The notes under the pieces are model-generated. The model saw nothing but the letters and a program-made list of their open reading frames with translations, did not search any database and was not told where the DNA came from. Below are positions 7,328 to 17,133 of a DNA stretch of 64,000 bases, one piece after another. The position numbers and the translations under genes are program-made. Each line of letters starts with the position of its first letter. Within the stretch, counting starts at the first letter, position 1. The stretch is from Niallia sp052318935 (GTDB taxonomy: Bacteria > Bacillota > Bacilli > Bacillales > Cytobacillaceae): assembly GCA_052318935.1 (NCBI GenBank), contig JBQRKO010000003.1. One strand, 5' to 3'.

Positions 7328-8323
7328 ATGATGCTAGTACCTACTCAAGAATATTTAGGAACAAGTTTATTAAAAGAATCTTTTTCAGAACCTAATGCTA
7401 TGAAGGTAGTTTGGGGAGAAAAATGGGGTGCTTCTAATTATATTGGACAAATCAAAAAAGTATTGGTCCACCGACCTGGCAAGGAGCTAGAATTATTTCG
7501 AAAAATGCAGTACGAAGAAAATGTAGATGCACAAGTACTTCGAGATGGAAATGGACGTATTATTAGTTATTTGCAAGGAAAAGAACCAATTAATGAAGAG
7601 CTTCTGCACTATCAGCATGATCAACTGCGTGCAACCTTAGAAAAATGTGGAGCTGAAGTGGTAGATATTGATTTCGCTTCTCCACAACATACAAAAACAA
7701 TGTACACAAGGGATATTGGACTTGTTGTACCGAGTGGAGTTATTGTTACGCGCCTTGCATTGCCAATGCGTCAAGGGGAAGAAAAAGCAGCCTATCAAAC
7801 ATTTGCGAAATTAGGGATGCCTGTTCTCGCTACAATTCAAGGGGAAGGTTTTATTGAAGGTGGAAGCTTTGCAATGCTTGATGAAAAAACAGCTCTAATT
7901 GGCCGCTCCATTCGTGTGAATCAAGCCGGTATTGATCAGCTGAGACAAATTTTATCATGGCAAAATATTGACTTAATTGTAATAGATGTACCAAATGATC
8001 GCATCCATTTAGATGAAATGTATGTTATGATCGATCATAAGACAGCTCTTGTTGAACCAGGTCGTCTTCCTTATTGGTTCTTAGAAGAGCTTCGATCAAG
8101 AGGGATAAAACTAATCTATACGGATCCATCTGATCCTGAACGTGCTGCAAACTGTTTAGCAGTCTCTCCTGGAAAAGTACTGGTTGCTGCAGATGCACAT
8201 AAGACAATAGAAAATCTTAAAAATCATGGCATCGAAGTATTTCCAATTGAATTAACAGAAATTCGCAAAATGGGCGGAGGAATCCACTGTTCTACCTTGC
8301 CATTAATTCGAGAAGATATTTAA
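7328..8323 (+). CDS. Arginine deiminase/DDAH-family amidinohydrolase
   Basis: Member of the guanidine-modifying superfamily (dimethylarginine dimethylaminohydrolase, arginine deiminase, amidinotransferases), which attacks guanidino groups through a catalytic cysteine, typically yielding citrulline. Visible motifs are YTRDIG, EGGSF, the catalytic-His segment IHLDEM, and GGGIHC with nucleophile Cys321 near the C-terminus. ATG 7328 (or the adjacent 7331) is chosen because AAAAGGAG (7315-7322) is well spaced; the ATG at 7301 has no site. It is divergent from a LysR regulator and ends at a bidirectional terminator. It is longer and quite different from the two related genes at 49393 and 51963. The exact substrate cannot be decided from sequence. 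Confidence 0.85.
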   Translation: MMLVPTQEYLGTSLLKESFSEPNAMKVVWGEKWGASNYIGQIKKVLVHRPGKELELFRKMQYEENVDAQVLRDGNGRIISYLQGKEPINEELLHYQHDQLRATLEKCGAEVVDIDFASPQHTKTMYTRDIGLVVPSGVIVTRLALPMRQGEEKAAYQTFAKLGMPVLATIQGEGFIEGGSFAMLDEKTALIGRSIRVNQAGIDQLRQILSWQNIDLIVIDVPNDRIHLDEMYVMIDHKTALVEPGRLPYWFLEELRSRGIKLIYTDPSDPERAANCLAVSPGKVLVAADAHKTIENLKNHGIEVFPIELTEIRKMGGGIHCSTLPLIREDI

Positions 8324-8339
8324 GATGAAGATTAATTTT

Positions 8340-8378
8340 AAAAGGGGTTCAGAATGATACCATTCTGAACCCCTTTTA
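8340..8378. terminator. Bidirectional terminator
   Basis: A 17-bp perfect stem (arms beginning AAAAGGGGTTCAG) with a 5-nt loop separates the convergent amidinohydrolase and aminotransferase genes. Flanking A and T runs serve both strands. Confidence 0.92.
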
Positions 8379-8396
8379 TCGACAAATAATTAAATT

Positions 8397-9587
8397 TTAT
8401 ATAGAATTCGAAAGAAGCTCTCCAAGCTTTTGAACTCCTTTAACAATGTCTTCTTTATCAGAATAACTGAACGAAAGTCGGAGAAACTCGGTTCCTTCCT
8501 CTTGATTAAAGTAAAAGTATTTCCCCGGTATATATGAAACACCGATTGCTAAAGCTTTTTCTAACAACCGTGATGTATCGACACCCGGAATTTTTATCCA
8601 CATAAAATATCCACCTTTTGGTACATACCAAGTAGCCGATTTTGGGAAAAATTGTTCCACGGCCTTAACCATCGCATCACATTTAGTCCGGTACACTTCT
8701 GTTAACATTTTATTTCGTTCTTCAACATCAACACTTTCTAAGTATACCGCCATAGCTGCTTGAATAAAGGAATGGTCTAAATCTTTTTTAAACCACGCGA
8801 AAGTAGATATTAACTCCTTAGGCCCTGCAATCCATCCAATTCTCATTCCGGGCGCAACAACCTTGGATAATGAACCAACATGCAAGACTCTCCCATCTAA
8901 ATCGATTGCTTTACAAGGCAGCGGAGTTTCAAAGAAGGATAATTCTCCATACGCATCATCCTCAACAATAAGAAAATTAAATTCTTTCGAAAGCTCAAGC
9001 AGCCGTTTGCGTCGTTCAGGCGACAAGGTTGTACCTGAAGGATTATGAAAGGATGGAATCGTATATAAAAATCGAGGAAGCGCAAACCCATTACGTTTTC
9101 TTTCCTTCAATACCACTTCTAATTCATCTGTTTGGATTCCATTTTCATCTAACGGTATTGTAATTATTTCCTTCGTATAGTTTTGAAAAGTTTCTAGCAC
9201 CTCCATATAAGTTGGAGATTCAACAGCGACAGCCGCTTCTTGATCTAGTAAAGTTCGTGCAATTACATCCAGAGCCTGATATGCTCCTGATGTAATTAAT
9301 AGCTCACCATCGCTAATGCTAATCCCACGCTTTTCCAACCTTTTTTGAATGAGCTCCTGTAAACTCGCTGAACGAGGGCTTCCTTGATAATGAAAAGGAA
9401 GATCTCGTTCTTCTTTGATTAAATTGTCGACTGCTTTCTTCATTTCTTCTGAAGGAACTAGGGAAGGTGCTGGATAGCCGGAGCTTAAGGAAATGCACTC
9501 TTTTGGAAGTTGAGGCATCCATGCTCCAGGTGGATCATTTTTAAGCGCCTCTTTTATGTAATTAGGAAAAAAAGCATGATAATTCAT
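8397..9587 (-). CDS. PLP-dependent aminotransferase (MocR/LysN-like, class I fold)
   Basis: A 396-residue fold-type I aminotransferase resembling 2-aminoadipate transaminase LysN and the C-terminal domain of MocR regulators, but without a GntR DNA-binding domain. Motifs are the SSGYP N-terminal segment, ITSGAYQALD, PSFHNPSG, VEDDAYGEL and the PLP-binding lysine in GSLSKVVAPGMRIGW. A Shine-Dalgarno AAGAAAGGAA precedes the ATG. It is cytosolic and probably transfers amino groups of branched, aromatic or aminoadipate-like substrates to 2-oxoglutarate; specificity is not readable. It is related to the gene at 33773. It is monocistronic, between a shared terminator and the BASS pseudogene. Confidence 0.9.
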   Translation of the reverse strand: MNYHAFFPNYIKEALKNDPPGAWMPQLPKECISLSSGYPAPSLVPSEEMKKAVDNLIKEERDLPFHYQGSPRSASLQELIQKRLEKRGISISDGELLITSGAYQALDVIARTLLDQEAAVAVESPTYMEVLETFQNYTKEIITIPLDENGIQTDELEVVLKERKRNGFALPRFLYTIPSFHNPSGTTLSPERRKRLLELSKEFNFLIVEDDAYGELSFFETPLPCKAIDLDGRVLHVGSLSKVVAPGMRIGWIAGPKELISTFAWFKKDLDHSFIQAAMAVYLESVDVEERNKMLTEVYRTKCDAMVKAVEQFFPKSATWYVPKGGYFMWIKIPGVDTSRLLEKALAIGVSYIPGKYFYFNQEEGTEFLRLSFSYSDKEDIVKGVQKLGELLSNSI

Positions 9588-9704
9588 ATTAAACTTATTC
9601 CTTTCTTGTCCATATTATTCAAACAATGTCTGTATATTCTATTGTTCTCCTGCATTATAACTACATAAGGAAAACCTAGCTTTCCTATAATGATAACATC
9701 TATA

Positions 9705-9732
9705 TAAAAACGAGGCACTTATCACCTCGTTC
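9705..9732 (-). terminator. Terminator of the BASS transporter gene
   Basis: AACGAGG pairs with CCTCGTT around a loop containing CACTTATCA. On the minus strand the stem continues into TTTTTATAT. Confidence 0.7.
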
Positions 9733-9775
9733 GTTTTTCTACGCTATGGATATTATAATCTTTTCTTGAAACTTC

Positions 9776-10742
9776 TCATTCTTTTAAAGCTGTATATTTA
9801 TATTTTTTTAAATAATATTTATAAAGCATTTGTCCAAAGACTGATGCTAAAACTTGTTGAAAAAGCATTCCAAGAACAACAGGCAATGCAACAGCAGCAG
9901 GAAAGAAAGTGATGGCTAATACAGATCCTGCACTTATATTTCTCATGCCGCTGCAAAATGTCATCGACACCACAACATCTCGTTCCCATTTTAACAGCAA
10001 GCTTATCCCCAAACTAATTAAATATCCTGTGCAAGAGATGACGAATACAGTACTTATGATAAGAAGCACCTTTACATCCAATTTATTTAAATATGGAGCT
10101 AATATGCCTCCGTTGATACAAACTATGAAAACAACACCTATTTTAGAAAAAGGAGAAAGCTTTTCTGCTAATACTAGATTTGCTTTTCCTTTTGTTAAAT
10201 GATTTAGCAGCATTCCTAATACGGAAGGAAAAACAATCATTAAAAATAAATTTTTTATTAATCCCCACGTATCCATCGCAACTGTCTCTCCAACAAAAAA
10301 AGATAAACTTGCTGGAACGATAAGAGGAGAAAGCAGCGTATCAAATAGAATAATTGCTAATGCAAAGGAAAGATTTCCTTTATGAATTGTTGCCCATATA
10401 AAACTTGTAACCCCTGTCGGAATGACAACAGCCAAAACAAAACCTGTAATCGTAAATGAATCTCCATGAAAAATCAGATGACCTAATCCCCATGCAAAAA
10501 ACGGCATCACTATATGCAATACCATTAAACTAACAAGAAAAGGAAAAGGTCTCCGTATTTACAAAATCTAATTGTTTAAATTTAGAACCTAAATTCCCAA
10601 TTAATGTAACATATGCAAATATCCAAGGAATTAAAAAGGAGAGATGGGTAATTTTATCACCAAAAAGAACACCGATTAATAAACCTGCTGGTGTTAAAAT
10701 AGGCATTGCTTTTATTATGAATTTGTTAAAATTTTTTAACAT
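9776..10742 (-). pseudogene. Bile acid:sodium symporter family (BASS) transporter, frameshifted
   Basis: Two adjacent reading frames together encode a normal-length BASS-family Na+-coupled transporter of about 320 residues and 9-10 helices. The first frame starts at 10742 (MLKNFNKFIIKAMP) and stops at 10530 after VNTETFSFSC. The second carries the rest, including LGMLLNHL and FCSGMRNISAG. The frames join if one base is removed from either A4 run at 10538-10541 or 10544-10547 (T4 on the coding strand), giving TETFPFLVSLMVLH. So this is either a true single-base insertion that splits the protein or a homopolymer read error. Family members import organic acids such as pantoate, pyruvate or bile acids; the substrate is unknown. 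Confidence 0.8.
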
Positions 10743-10828
10743 ATTTAGCCCAACTTTCTAGCTATCAACAAATAACAAATGAATTTATCTATGATGTAAT
10801 AATTGCATAAACTTTAGGTTGATTAATA

Positions 10829-12001
10829 TTAAACAATCTTTTGAGTAGTAATTTCTTTTACAAAGGCTTCCATTCGATTCATTGCTTCTTGAAGGTTCTC
10901 AAAAGAAGCAGCACAAGAAATACGAATATATCCTTCTCCATATTCTGAAAAGGCAACGCCAGGTACAACTGCCACATTCATTTTTTCAAGCAGCTGATCA
11001 ACAAATTCCAGTGAACTTATATTTAAGCTTTTGATAGAAGGGAAAATGTAAAACGCACCTTCAGGCTTCAGTACTGAAAGTCCCATTTTAGTCAGTCGCT
11101 CATAAACAAAGTTTATTCTCTTTTCGTACTCTTTTTTCATCCCACCTGCATCATTTATACCAATAGTTAAGGCTTCAGCTGCTGCATGTTGACTGACTGA
11201 ACAAGTACAAGTTGTACTGTATTGGTGAACCTTAAATATTTCTGATGTCAGATATTCTGGTGCAAATAATAGTCCTATTCTCCAGCCTGTCATAGAATGG
11301 GATTTAGAAAGCCCGTTGACGATAATCGTTTTTTCCTTCATTCCTTTTAACGATGCAATGGAAGTATGCTGTTTTCCATAGGTTAGTTCACTATAAATTT
11401 CATCAGATAGAATAAAAATGTCTTTTTCTCTAAGCAACTCAGCAATCTCTATTAATTGTTCTTTATTTAGTATGCTTCCAACTGGATTGGAAGGAAAAGA
11501 TAATACAATACAACGAGTTTTATCTGTCATTTTTTCTTTTATCATATCAACAGTTAAAATAAAATTATTAACAGTAGTGTCTATATAAACAGGTACTGCA
11601 CCAGCTAACTTAATTAAAGGTTCATATCCTGGATAGATAGGAGCTGGCAGTAGAACTTCACATCCTTCTGTAAGAATTGTTCGAAAAGCAATATCCAGAG
11701 CTCCTGTTGCTCCCGCAGTAACAAGCACTTCCGTTTCAGGATTATAGGAAAGCTGATATTTTTCCTCCATAAATTTAGTTGCAGCATATCTTAATTCAAG
11801 TATTCCAGCATTACTAGTATAGTTTGTATGATTCTTTTCAATCGCTTGTATTCCAGCCATTTTAATATGATCAGGCGTATTAAAATCTGGCTGTCCTACA
11901 GTCAAATTGATCGCATTATTATATTGAGCAACTTTGTCCGATACTTTTCTAATCATAGATGGTTGAATATTATTCGTTTTTGGGTTGATTAAATGTTTCA
12001 C
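10829..12001 (-). CDS. patA: Aminotransferase A (PatA)
   Basis: A 390-residue class I PLP aminotransferase collinear with B. subtilis PatA, which transaminates N-acetyl-L,L-2,6-diaminopimelate in lysine biosynthesis and can act on other substrates. Matches include the start MKHLINPK, LTVGQPDFNTPDHI, NYTSNAG, PIYPGYEPLI, LSDEIYSELTYG and the PLP lysine in NGLSKSHSMTGWRIG. The start is GTG after AAGGGAGAAATATTTT. It stands alone, upstream of the BASS pseudogene and downstream of the gabT-containing operon. There is no dap gene nearby, so it might serve catabolism here. Confidence 0.9.
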   Translation of the reverse strand: MKHLINPKTNNIQPSMIRKVSDKVAQYNNAINLTVGQPDFNTPDHIKMAGIQAIEKNHTNYTSNAGILELRYAATKFMEEKYQLSYNPETEVLVTAGATGALDIAFRTILTEGCEVLLPAPIYPGYEPLIKLAGAVPVYIDTTVNNFILTVDMIKEKMTDKTRCIVLSFPSNPVGSILNKEQLIEIAELLREKDIFILSDEIYSELTYGKQHTSIASLKGMKEKTIIVNGLSKSHSMTGWRIGLLFAPEYLTSEIFKVHQYSTTCTCSVSQHAAAEALTIGINDAGGMKKEYEKRINFVYERLTKMGLSVLKPEGAFYIFPSIKSLNISSLEFVDQLLEKMNVAVVPGVAFSEYGEGYIRISCAASFENLQEAMNRMEAFVKEITTQKIV

Positions 12002-12233
12002 AAAATATTTCTCCCTTTTTTAGGTATTAAGTATTTGTTGTTTTTTCATCATTCTACAAGATGTATATTCTTCGTTTAATACTCCAAAACAACTGAATAG
12101 GAAGCTGCTAATTTGCATAAAATATGAGGCCCCAATTGCTAGTTCGACTGTCTAAGGGCCCCTATTTCAATTATTCTATTAAATTCATATGAAAATTTTA
12201 ACGTTATTAAATTGTATTTTACAGTTTAATAAT

Positions 12234-13514
12234 TTATTGTATTTCTTCTAAAGAACCTTTGATGATGCTAAATGCTTCATCAATTTCTTCTTTTGTAACC
12301 GTAAGTGGAGGAATAAAACGAATTACATTTTTTTCTGTTCCACAAGTAAGCAGAATTAATCCTTTTTCCAATGCTTTTTCTTTTAATGCAGCTACCGTTT
12401 TTGCATCCGGTTGGCCATCAGCTTGAACGAATTCCATTCCAATCATTAATCCTAGTCCACGAATATCACGAATGTTCGTAAAAGTAGAAGCTAGGCCAGA
12501 AAGTTTCCCAGTAAAATATTCTGCCATTTTGACTGATTGCTCTAGCAAACCACTTTCCAATATTTCAATAACTGCAAGTGATGCAGCACATGAAACTGGA
12601 TTTCCTCCGTACGTTCCTCCATGAGTGCCAGCTGTCCATTGGTCCATCAATTCCGCCTTTCCTACTAAGGCACTGAGTGGGAATCCATTTGCAATTCCTT
12701 TTGCAAGCGTCAATATATCTGGCTGCACACCAAAATGCTGCCATGCAAACATTTTTCCTGTACGTCCAAAACCAGTTTGAATTTCGTCAAAAATTAATAG
12801 AATGCCATGTTGATCGCAAATTCTTCTAATCTCGTTAATGAATTTTGCCGGTGGAACGATATATCCGCCTTCTCCTTGAACAGGTTCCATGATAATTGCC
12901 GCTACTTGATCTGGAGCAATTAAGAATTTAAAGATTTCTTCCAATGAATCTAAACAACGTTGTACTTCTTCCTCTTCAGACAATCCAGTGCGGAAAGCAT
13001 AAGGATATTCAGCATAATAAACACTTGGCAGAAGCCCTTCATATCCTTTTCGGTATAAAGAGCTGGAAGCAGTCAATGTAGTAGTAGCCAATGTACGTCC
13101 ATGGAAACTACGTTTAAATGAAATGATGCCAGGACGTTTCGTTACATGTTTTGCTAGTTTGATAGCCCCTTCATTCACTTCTGCCCCACTGTTCGAAAAA
13201 TATACTTTGCAGTTGCCACCGTTTAATTCATTTAGCTTTTCAGCAAGTTCAACATATACCGGATAATATAGTACGTTATGGCCGCCATGGATTAACTCAT
13301 CGATTTGTGCTTTTGCTCTTTCTACAACAAGTGGATGGTTATGCCCAACATTTGTTACTGCTACTCCGCTGGCAAAATCTAAATATTGTTTTCCATCTTC
13401 ACCTGTAACGTAAGAACCTTCTCCTTTCACAATTCCAACAGTAGTTGCTCTTTGTGCAATTGGAGGAAATACTTTATTTGCGCGTGTTGCTAAAGATTCT
13501 GATGTTAATGTCAT
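12234..13514 (-). CDS. gabT: 4-aminobutyrate aminotransferase-type class III aminotransferase
   Basis: A 426-residue class III PLP enzyme most like GabT, moving the omega-amino group of 4-aminobutyrate (or 5-aminovalerate, diaminobutyrate) to 2-oxoglutarate and leaving a semialdehyde. Motifs are FASGVAVTNVGHNHP, NSGAEVNEGAIK, FDEIQTGFGRTG and the PLP lysine in TLAKGIANG. ATG 13514 is preferred over GTG 13523 because AAAGGTGAT lies eight bases before it. It is the last gene of GntR - 2-hydroxyacid dehydrogenase - rocB - gabT, 21 nt after rocB. A GabD-like dehydrogenase in the same predicted regulon could oxidise its product. The true substrate may differ from GABA given the RocB-like partner. 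Confidence 0.88.
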   Translation of the reverse strand: MTLTSESLATRANKVFPPIAQRATTVGIVKGEGSYVTGEDGKQYLDFASGVAVTNVGHNHPLVVERAKAQIDELIHGGHNVLYYPVYVELAEKLNELNGGNCKVYFSNSGAEVNEGAIKLAKHVTKRPGIISFKRSFHGRTLATTTLTASSSLYRKGYEGLLPSVYYAEYPYAFRTGLSEEEEVQRCLDSLEEIFKFLIAPDQVAAIIMEPVQGEGGYIVPPAKFINEIRRICDQHGILLIFDEIQTGFGRTGKMFAWQHFGVQPDILTLAKGIANGFPLSALVGKAELMDQWTAGTHGGTYGGNPVSCAASLAVIEILESGLLEQSVKMAEYFTGKLSGLASTFTNIRDIRGLGLMIGMEFVQADGQPDAKTVAALKEKALEKGLILLTCGTEKNVIRFIPPLTVTKEEIDEAFSIIKGSLEEIQ

Positions 13515-13535
13515 GATTATCACCTTTTCCTTTGC

Positions 13536-15203
13536 TTATAATTGTTTGGCAGAAGCCTTTAACCAAGAATTTGTCATATCTCGAATAAGTTTTGGTACAG
13601 TATCGAAGGAATACGGTTTATATACGCGTTCCGTCCAACGATGAGCATCAAACCCATACACGCCAACATTAATAGAAGGGATATTTAATTTGCGAATATC
13701 TTTAATTGGCACTGGGTAAATCTTATTCCATTCAGGAAAGTTATCGACAAGATAGTCAATTTCCTCATCTGTATCATGAAGAGATAAATAGCTGCTATCG
13801 GAAAGATAAGGAAAGAATTTCTTTACTGAAAAAGTATCATTCGTACGTTGAGAAATACTTGCTGTTGCCTCTTCAATCGTTTGTAAAATAACTTGATCCC
13901 GTGCACCTTTCCCAGTCAAATAATTATGTGGACAATATGGTGGTGCATAGAAAATAATCACACATGGCTTTACCGCTTGATCTAATTCTCGTAGTCTATC
14001 CACTATTTTGAAACAAAGCTCCCGCAACTCAAGTGTTTGATTTTCTTTGAGCACCTGCTCTGAGACAGCCTTTACATCTATTCCTTGTTTAGAAAGCTTC
14101 TCACAATACTCTACATAGCTATATACTTCCATATCCCAATTAGGGCGATCAGATGGAAAATTATTCACTTTCGCAAAAGTATCGTAATTTTTTTCATAAT
14201 ATTCTGTCACTTCTGCCGCAGCTTCTTGTGCCACCACTTTTAACTTTTCCATAATGTCCTTCGGTGAAGCTTCTAATACCATAAAATTAAAATATAAGTG
14301 ACTAGATACCGCAGTTTGTACATTGTAAAACTCTTTCGTATCTCTATGATAAAGTGCGGAAGGAGGAGTAATCAGTTCACCTTCAATTTGTTCGGTTAAT
14401 TCCATATTATTGTTGATGCGTTTATTTAATTCTGCTGTCACTAGTGTTGGGTCAAGTCCATTAAGCGTTTGTCCTACATGGGTTTCACGCCCATATACAT
14501 AAAAACATGGCAAAAGCTTTCCTCCTGCACCAGTGTAAATGTACTTGTTCGTATCACCAGGGTAGAAAGCAGAAATATAGTCCGTATTAATTGCCACTAC
14601 ATAATCCAAGCCTTCTTCCGCGCGCAGACGCAGCAATTCATCCACAGATGCAATAGCACCTGAATGCTGATTTTCCTCGACTGGATTTGCCATAAAAATG
14701 ATGTCTCCATCCCACTCATCCTGATGTTCACTAAAGTAGAGAACATTCGCTAAATGAACGGCAACCCCACTCTTCATATCCAGTGCTCCACGTCCAAACA
14801 TCCAGTCTCCGGATAAAGCCTGCGAACGAATCTCTTCATCTGAATACGTTTTAAAATACTCTAATAGTGCTTCCGGATCATTAGCGCTTGATTGCAAAGC
14901 ACCGAAATCTTCAATTCCAACCGTATCAATATGCCCATGAAAAACAACTGTTTTCTTTGATTTTCCATTGCCTTTTATATGAGCAAACACATTCTTTCTG
15001 CCGATTGCATCATTTGGCAGCTCTTGTGTCCACACCTGATCGGGGCGTTGTTTAAAGTAAGGAAAACTACGTAAAAATTGTTCAATCTTATCTGCAATCT
15101 GTACTTCTCCATTTGTTCCATTTACACTCAATGTTTTTACAAGAGAGATTGTAATTGCTTCTACTTGATCAAATAATGGCAGATCTTTTATTTTTGCATA
15201 CAT
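13536..15203 (-). CDS. rocB: RocB-like M20-family metallopeptidase/amidase
   Basis: A 555-residue member of the M20 family of the size and type of B. subtilis RocB, an arginine-utilisation protein of unproven reaction. Metal and catalytic motifs are VFHGHIDTVG, GRGALDMKSGVAV and NPVEENQHSG. The long C-terminal half with APPYCPHNY is characteristic of the RocB subgroup. ATG 15203 follows AGAGGTGATTTG; the longer frame starting at 15248 would run into the upstream gene and is not used. It sits 16 nt after the dehydrogenase gene and 21 nt before gabT. The context suggests it opens an amide or N-acylated amino compound before transamination; this is inference. Confidence 0.85.
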   Translation of the reverse strand: MYAKIKDLPLFDQVEAITISLVKTLSVNGTNGEVQIADKIEQFLRSFPYFKQRPDQVWTQELPNDAIGRKNVFAHIKGNGKSKKTVVFHGHIDTVGIEDFGALQSSANDPEALLEYFKTYSDEEIRSQALSGDWMFGRGALDMKSGVAVHLANVLYFSEHQDEWDGDIIFMANPVEENQHSGAIASVDELLRLRAEEGLDYVVAINTDYISAFYPGDTNKYIYTGAGGKLLPCFYVYGRETHVGQTLNGLDPTLVTAELNKRINNNMELTEQIEGELITPPSALYHRDTKEFYNVQTAVSSHLYFNFMVLEASPKDIMEKLKVVAQEAAAEVTEYYEKNYDTFAKVNNFPSDRPNWDMEVYSYVEYCEKLSKQGIDVKAVSEQVLKENQTLELRELCFKIVDRLRELDQAVKPCVIIFYAPPYCPHNYLTGKGARDQVILQTIEEATASISQRTNDTFSVKKFFPYLSDSSYLSLHDTDEEIDYLVDNFPEWNKIYPVPIKDIRKLNIPSINVGVYGFDAHRWTERVYKPYSFDTVPKLIRDMTNSWLKASAKQL

Positions 15204-15219
15204 CAAATCACCTCTCGCC

Positions 15220-16176
15220 TTAATATTCTCTGCTTGTATTAATAACATTTATCATTTCTCCGTCTGTTCGCCTTGCATTGGTATTTTTGATAAAGATGTC
15301 AACACAACGATCAATATAATAAATCGATTTCGCTGACATATGTGGTGTCAAAATCAAATTCTCACATTCCCATAAGGGACTACTCGCCGTAAGCGGCTCT
15401 TGTTGAAACACATCCATCGCTGCTCCTCTTAATGCCTTACTTTGAATCAGTTCTACTACCGCTTGCTCTTCCACTACATCTCCACGGCCAATACTAATAA
15501 ACACAGATTCTGGCTTCATCTTCTGTAAATACTCTTTTGTAAAGAAATTTCGCGTTTTTGTAGTGGACGGAAGAAGGGAAATGACATAATCAACTTGACC
15601 AATTTCCTTTTCTGCTTCCTCTAATGTGAACGTTTTTTGAAAATGAGGTACAGGCTTTCCGGATGTATTTACCCCATAAACAGTTATATCAAACAACGAA
15701 AGTGTCTTGGCGATGGCTTGCCCAATAACACCAGTGCCGTATAGCAGCACTTTTAGACCTGTTAACTCCCCAACTAACTTACTTCGATCAAATTGTTTTT
15801 TGTTCTTTAATGTTTGGTAGCGATCCATGTCTTTTTCAAAGTGAAGCATGCACATAAGTACATATTCACTCATCGGTTTAACGTGAATTCCAGAGGCATT
15901 TGTCAAAATAATGCCTCTTTCATCTAATTCACGAATGTCTAAATCATCGATGCCTGCACTAAACCACTGAACCCATTTTAAGTTTGGAAACCGCTCAAAG
16001 GTAGCTACTTCTTGCCCATCAAAACTTGGTCCGTATGCTAGTAAAACTTCAAGAGATTCCTTGATATGATCCGGAACATCTTTTAAGGAATTAAAATGAA
16101 GTATTTCTTCCCCTGTTTCACGTAATATTTTCTCTTGATGTGAAGGCAATACTTCCTCACAAATAGAAACAATCAT
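15220..16176 (-). CDS. D-isomer-specific 2-hydroxyacid dehydrogenase
   Basis: A 318-residue NAD(P)-dependent dehydrogenase interconverting a 2-oxoacid and a D-2-hydroxyacid. It has the nucleotide-binding GTGVIGQAIAKTL glycines, the catalytic Arg in SIGRGDVV, the Glu in VFQQEPL and the His in LTPHMSA. The N-terminal substrate domain has LLAYGPSFDG and VQWFSAGIDDLD. The ATG follows GGAGGTATTTTGA. It is 29 nt after the GntR regulator, so probably autogenously controlled with it. The FAD/Fe-S enzyme GlcDF in the neighbouring operon could re-oxidise the same hydroxyacid. The substrate is unknown; glyoxylate/hydroxypyruvate-reductase-like activity is one possibility. Confidence 0.87.
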   Translation of the reverse strand: MIVSICEEVLPSHQEKILRETGEEILHFNSLKDVPDHIKESLEVLLAYGPSFDGQEVATFERFPNLKWVQWFSAGIDDLDIRELDERGIILTNASGIHVKPMSEYVLMCMLHFEKDMDRYQTLKNKKQFDRSKLVGELTGLKVLLYGTGVIGQAIAKTLSLFDITVYGVNTSGKPVPHFQKTFTLEEAEKEIGQVDYVISLLPSTTKTRNFFTKEYLQKMKPESVFISIGRGDVVEEQAVVELIQSKALRGAAMDVFQQEPLTASSPLWECENLILTPHMSAKSIYYIDRCVDIFIKNTNARRTDGEMINVINTSREY

Positions 16177-16205
16177 TCAAAATACCTCCATTTATGATGT
16201 TAAAA

Positions 16206-16844
16206 CTATGAACGCCGTTCTACATTTTCTATATGAAAACGGATGGCTTCTCCAGCTTTCTTTGCATTCCGTTCTTTTAATGCTTCGATAATTTTTATAT
16301 GCTCTTCATGTGCTTCTCGAGCACTTTCGGCAAGTGTACCAGAAAGCACTAAATATCTTGATAATTGATTATGAATTTGTTCAATAAAGTCTTGTAATTT
16401 TCTATTACGAGAAATTTCAGCTATACTAAGATGGAATTGAGAATCTAAATCAATGTAAGTATAGAGATCTTTCTCCTCTATTGCTTTTTTCTGATTTGTC
16501 ATAAGCATCTCTAAATGACTTATCATGCCATCTGTTACAAGAGGAGCAGCTTCTTCTGCTGATAATACTTCCAGCACTTTTCTTAATTTAATATAGTGCT
16601 CAAAATCTTCGTCAGAAATGAAGGAAATACGTGCCTTTTTCCCACTCTCTGATGTAACCAGCCCATCAAATGTAAGTTCTGCAATTGCTTTGCGTATTGG
16701 TGTTCTGCTAATTCCAAGCATAGAAGCAATTTCTTCTTCTGGTAATGGATCACCCGGCTTAAAATCTCCACGAATAATTGCTTTTTTTATCTCATTATAA
16801 GCACGATCTGCTAACGTTTCCGATTGTACAATTTTCTGCATCAT
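16206..16844 (-). CDS. GntR-family transcriptional regulator, FadR/FCD subfamily
   Basis: A 212-residue regulator: winged helix-turn-helix at residues 8-70 (LADRAYNEIKKAIIRG, PLPEEEIASMLGISRTPIRKA) and a C-terminal all-helical FCD domain whose DxxxH pattern (DLDSQFH) supplies metal/effector contacts. I chose ATG 16844 because AGAAGG lies nine bases before it; the longer frame from 16955 would cover its own operator. It is the first gene of an operon with 2-hydroxyacid dehydrogenase, rocB and gabT. A palindrome-like site at 16869-16888 lies just upstream, and the same motif occurs before gabD and both binding-protein genes. I infer that it regulates the whole block, probably sensing a small carboxylic acid. 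Confidence 0.9.
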   Translation of the reverse strand: MMQKIVQSETLADRAYNEIKKAIIRGDFKPGDPLPEEEIASMLGISRTPIRKAIAELTFDGLVTSESGKKARISFISDEDFEHYIKLRKVLEVLSAEEAAPLVTDGMISHLEMLMTNQKKAIEEKDLYTYIDLDSQFHLSIAEISRNRKLQDFIEQIHNQLSRYLVLSGTLAESAREAHEEHIKIIEALKERNAKKAGEAIRFHIENVERRS

Positions 16845-16868
16845 CAAACATAACCTTCTTTCATTATT

Positions 16869-16888
16869 GTATTCTGTATCCAAAATAC
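16869..16888. promoter_or_regulatory. Candidate FadR-type operator A (gntR promoter)
   Basis: GTATTCTGTATCCAAAATAC is a degenerate version of the motif GTATCCTGTATACAGTAT found at sites B, C and D. It lies 25 bp before the regulator start codon, suiting autorepression. Confidence 0.55.
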
Positions 16889-17133
16889 GCGTGTTATGTG
16901 ATAAGTATATAAAAACTGTAGAATAATGCAATGTTCTTGTTATATTATCTAACACTACCCAACCAATATTTTCTATTTCACCTATAATATTTCTTCTCTG
17001 CTTACCATTCCTTTAGATGAGTCCTTTTTGATCCTCTTTTTCTTCTATATACAATTATTCCCACTTTACGCACTTAGATATATTCTTGAGATCTTGAATC
17101 TGAATATATTTTGGAATCTATTTATTTATATTC

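Noticed and set aside
9628..9641. CTGTATATTC upstream of the aminotransferase gene as a fifth FadR-type operator
   Set aside because: Only half of the palindrome is present, and the CTGTATA half-site is expected by chance in AT-rich DNA.
12083..12175. GAGGCCCC and GGGCCCC as a terminator between gabT and patA
   Set aside because: The arms pair over about five bases only, with a long loop and no T run.
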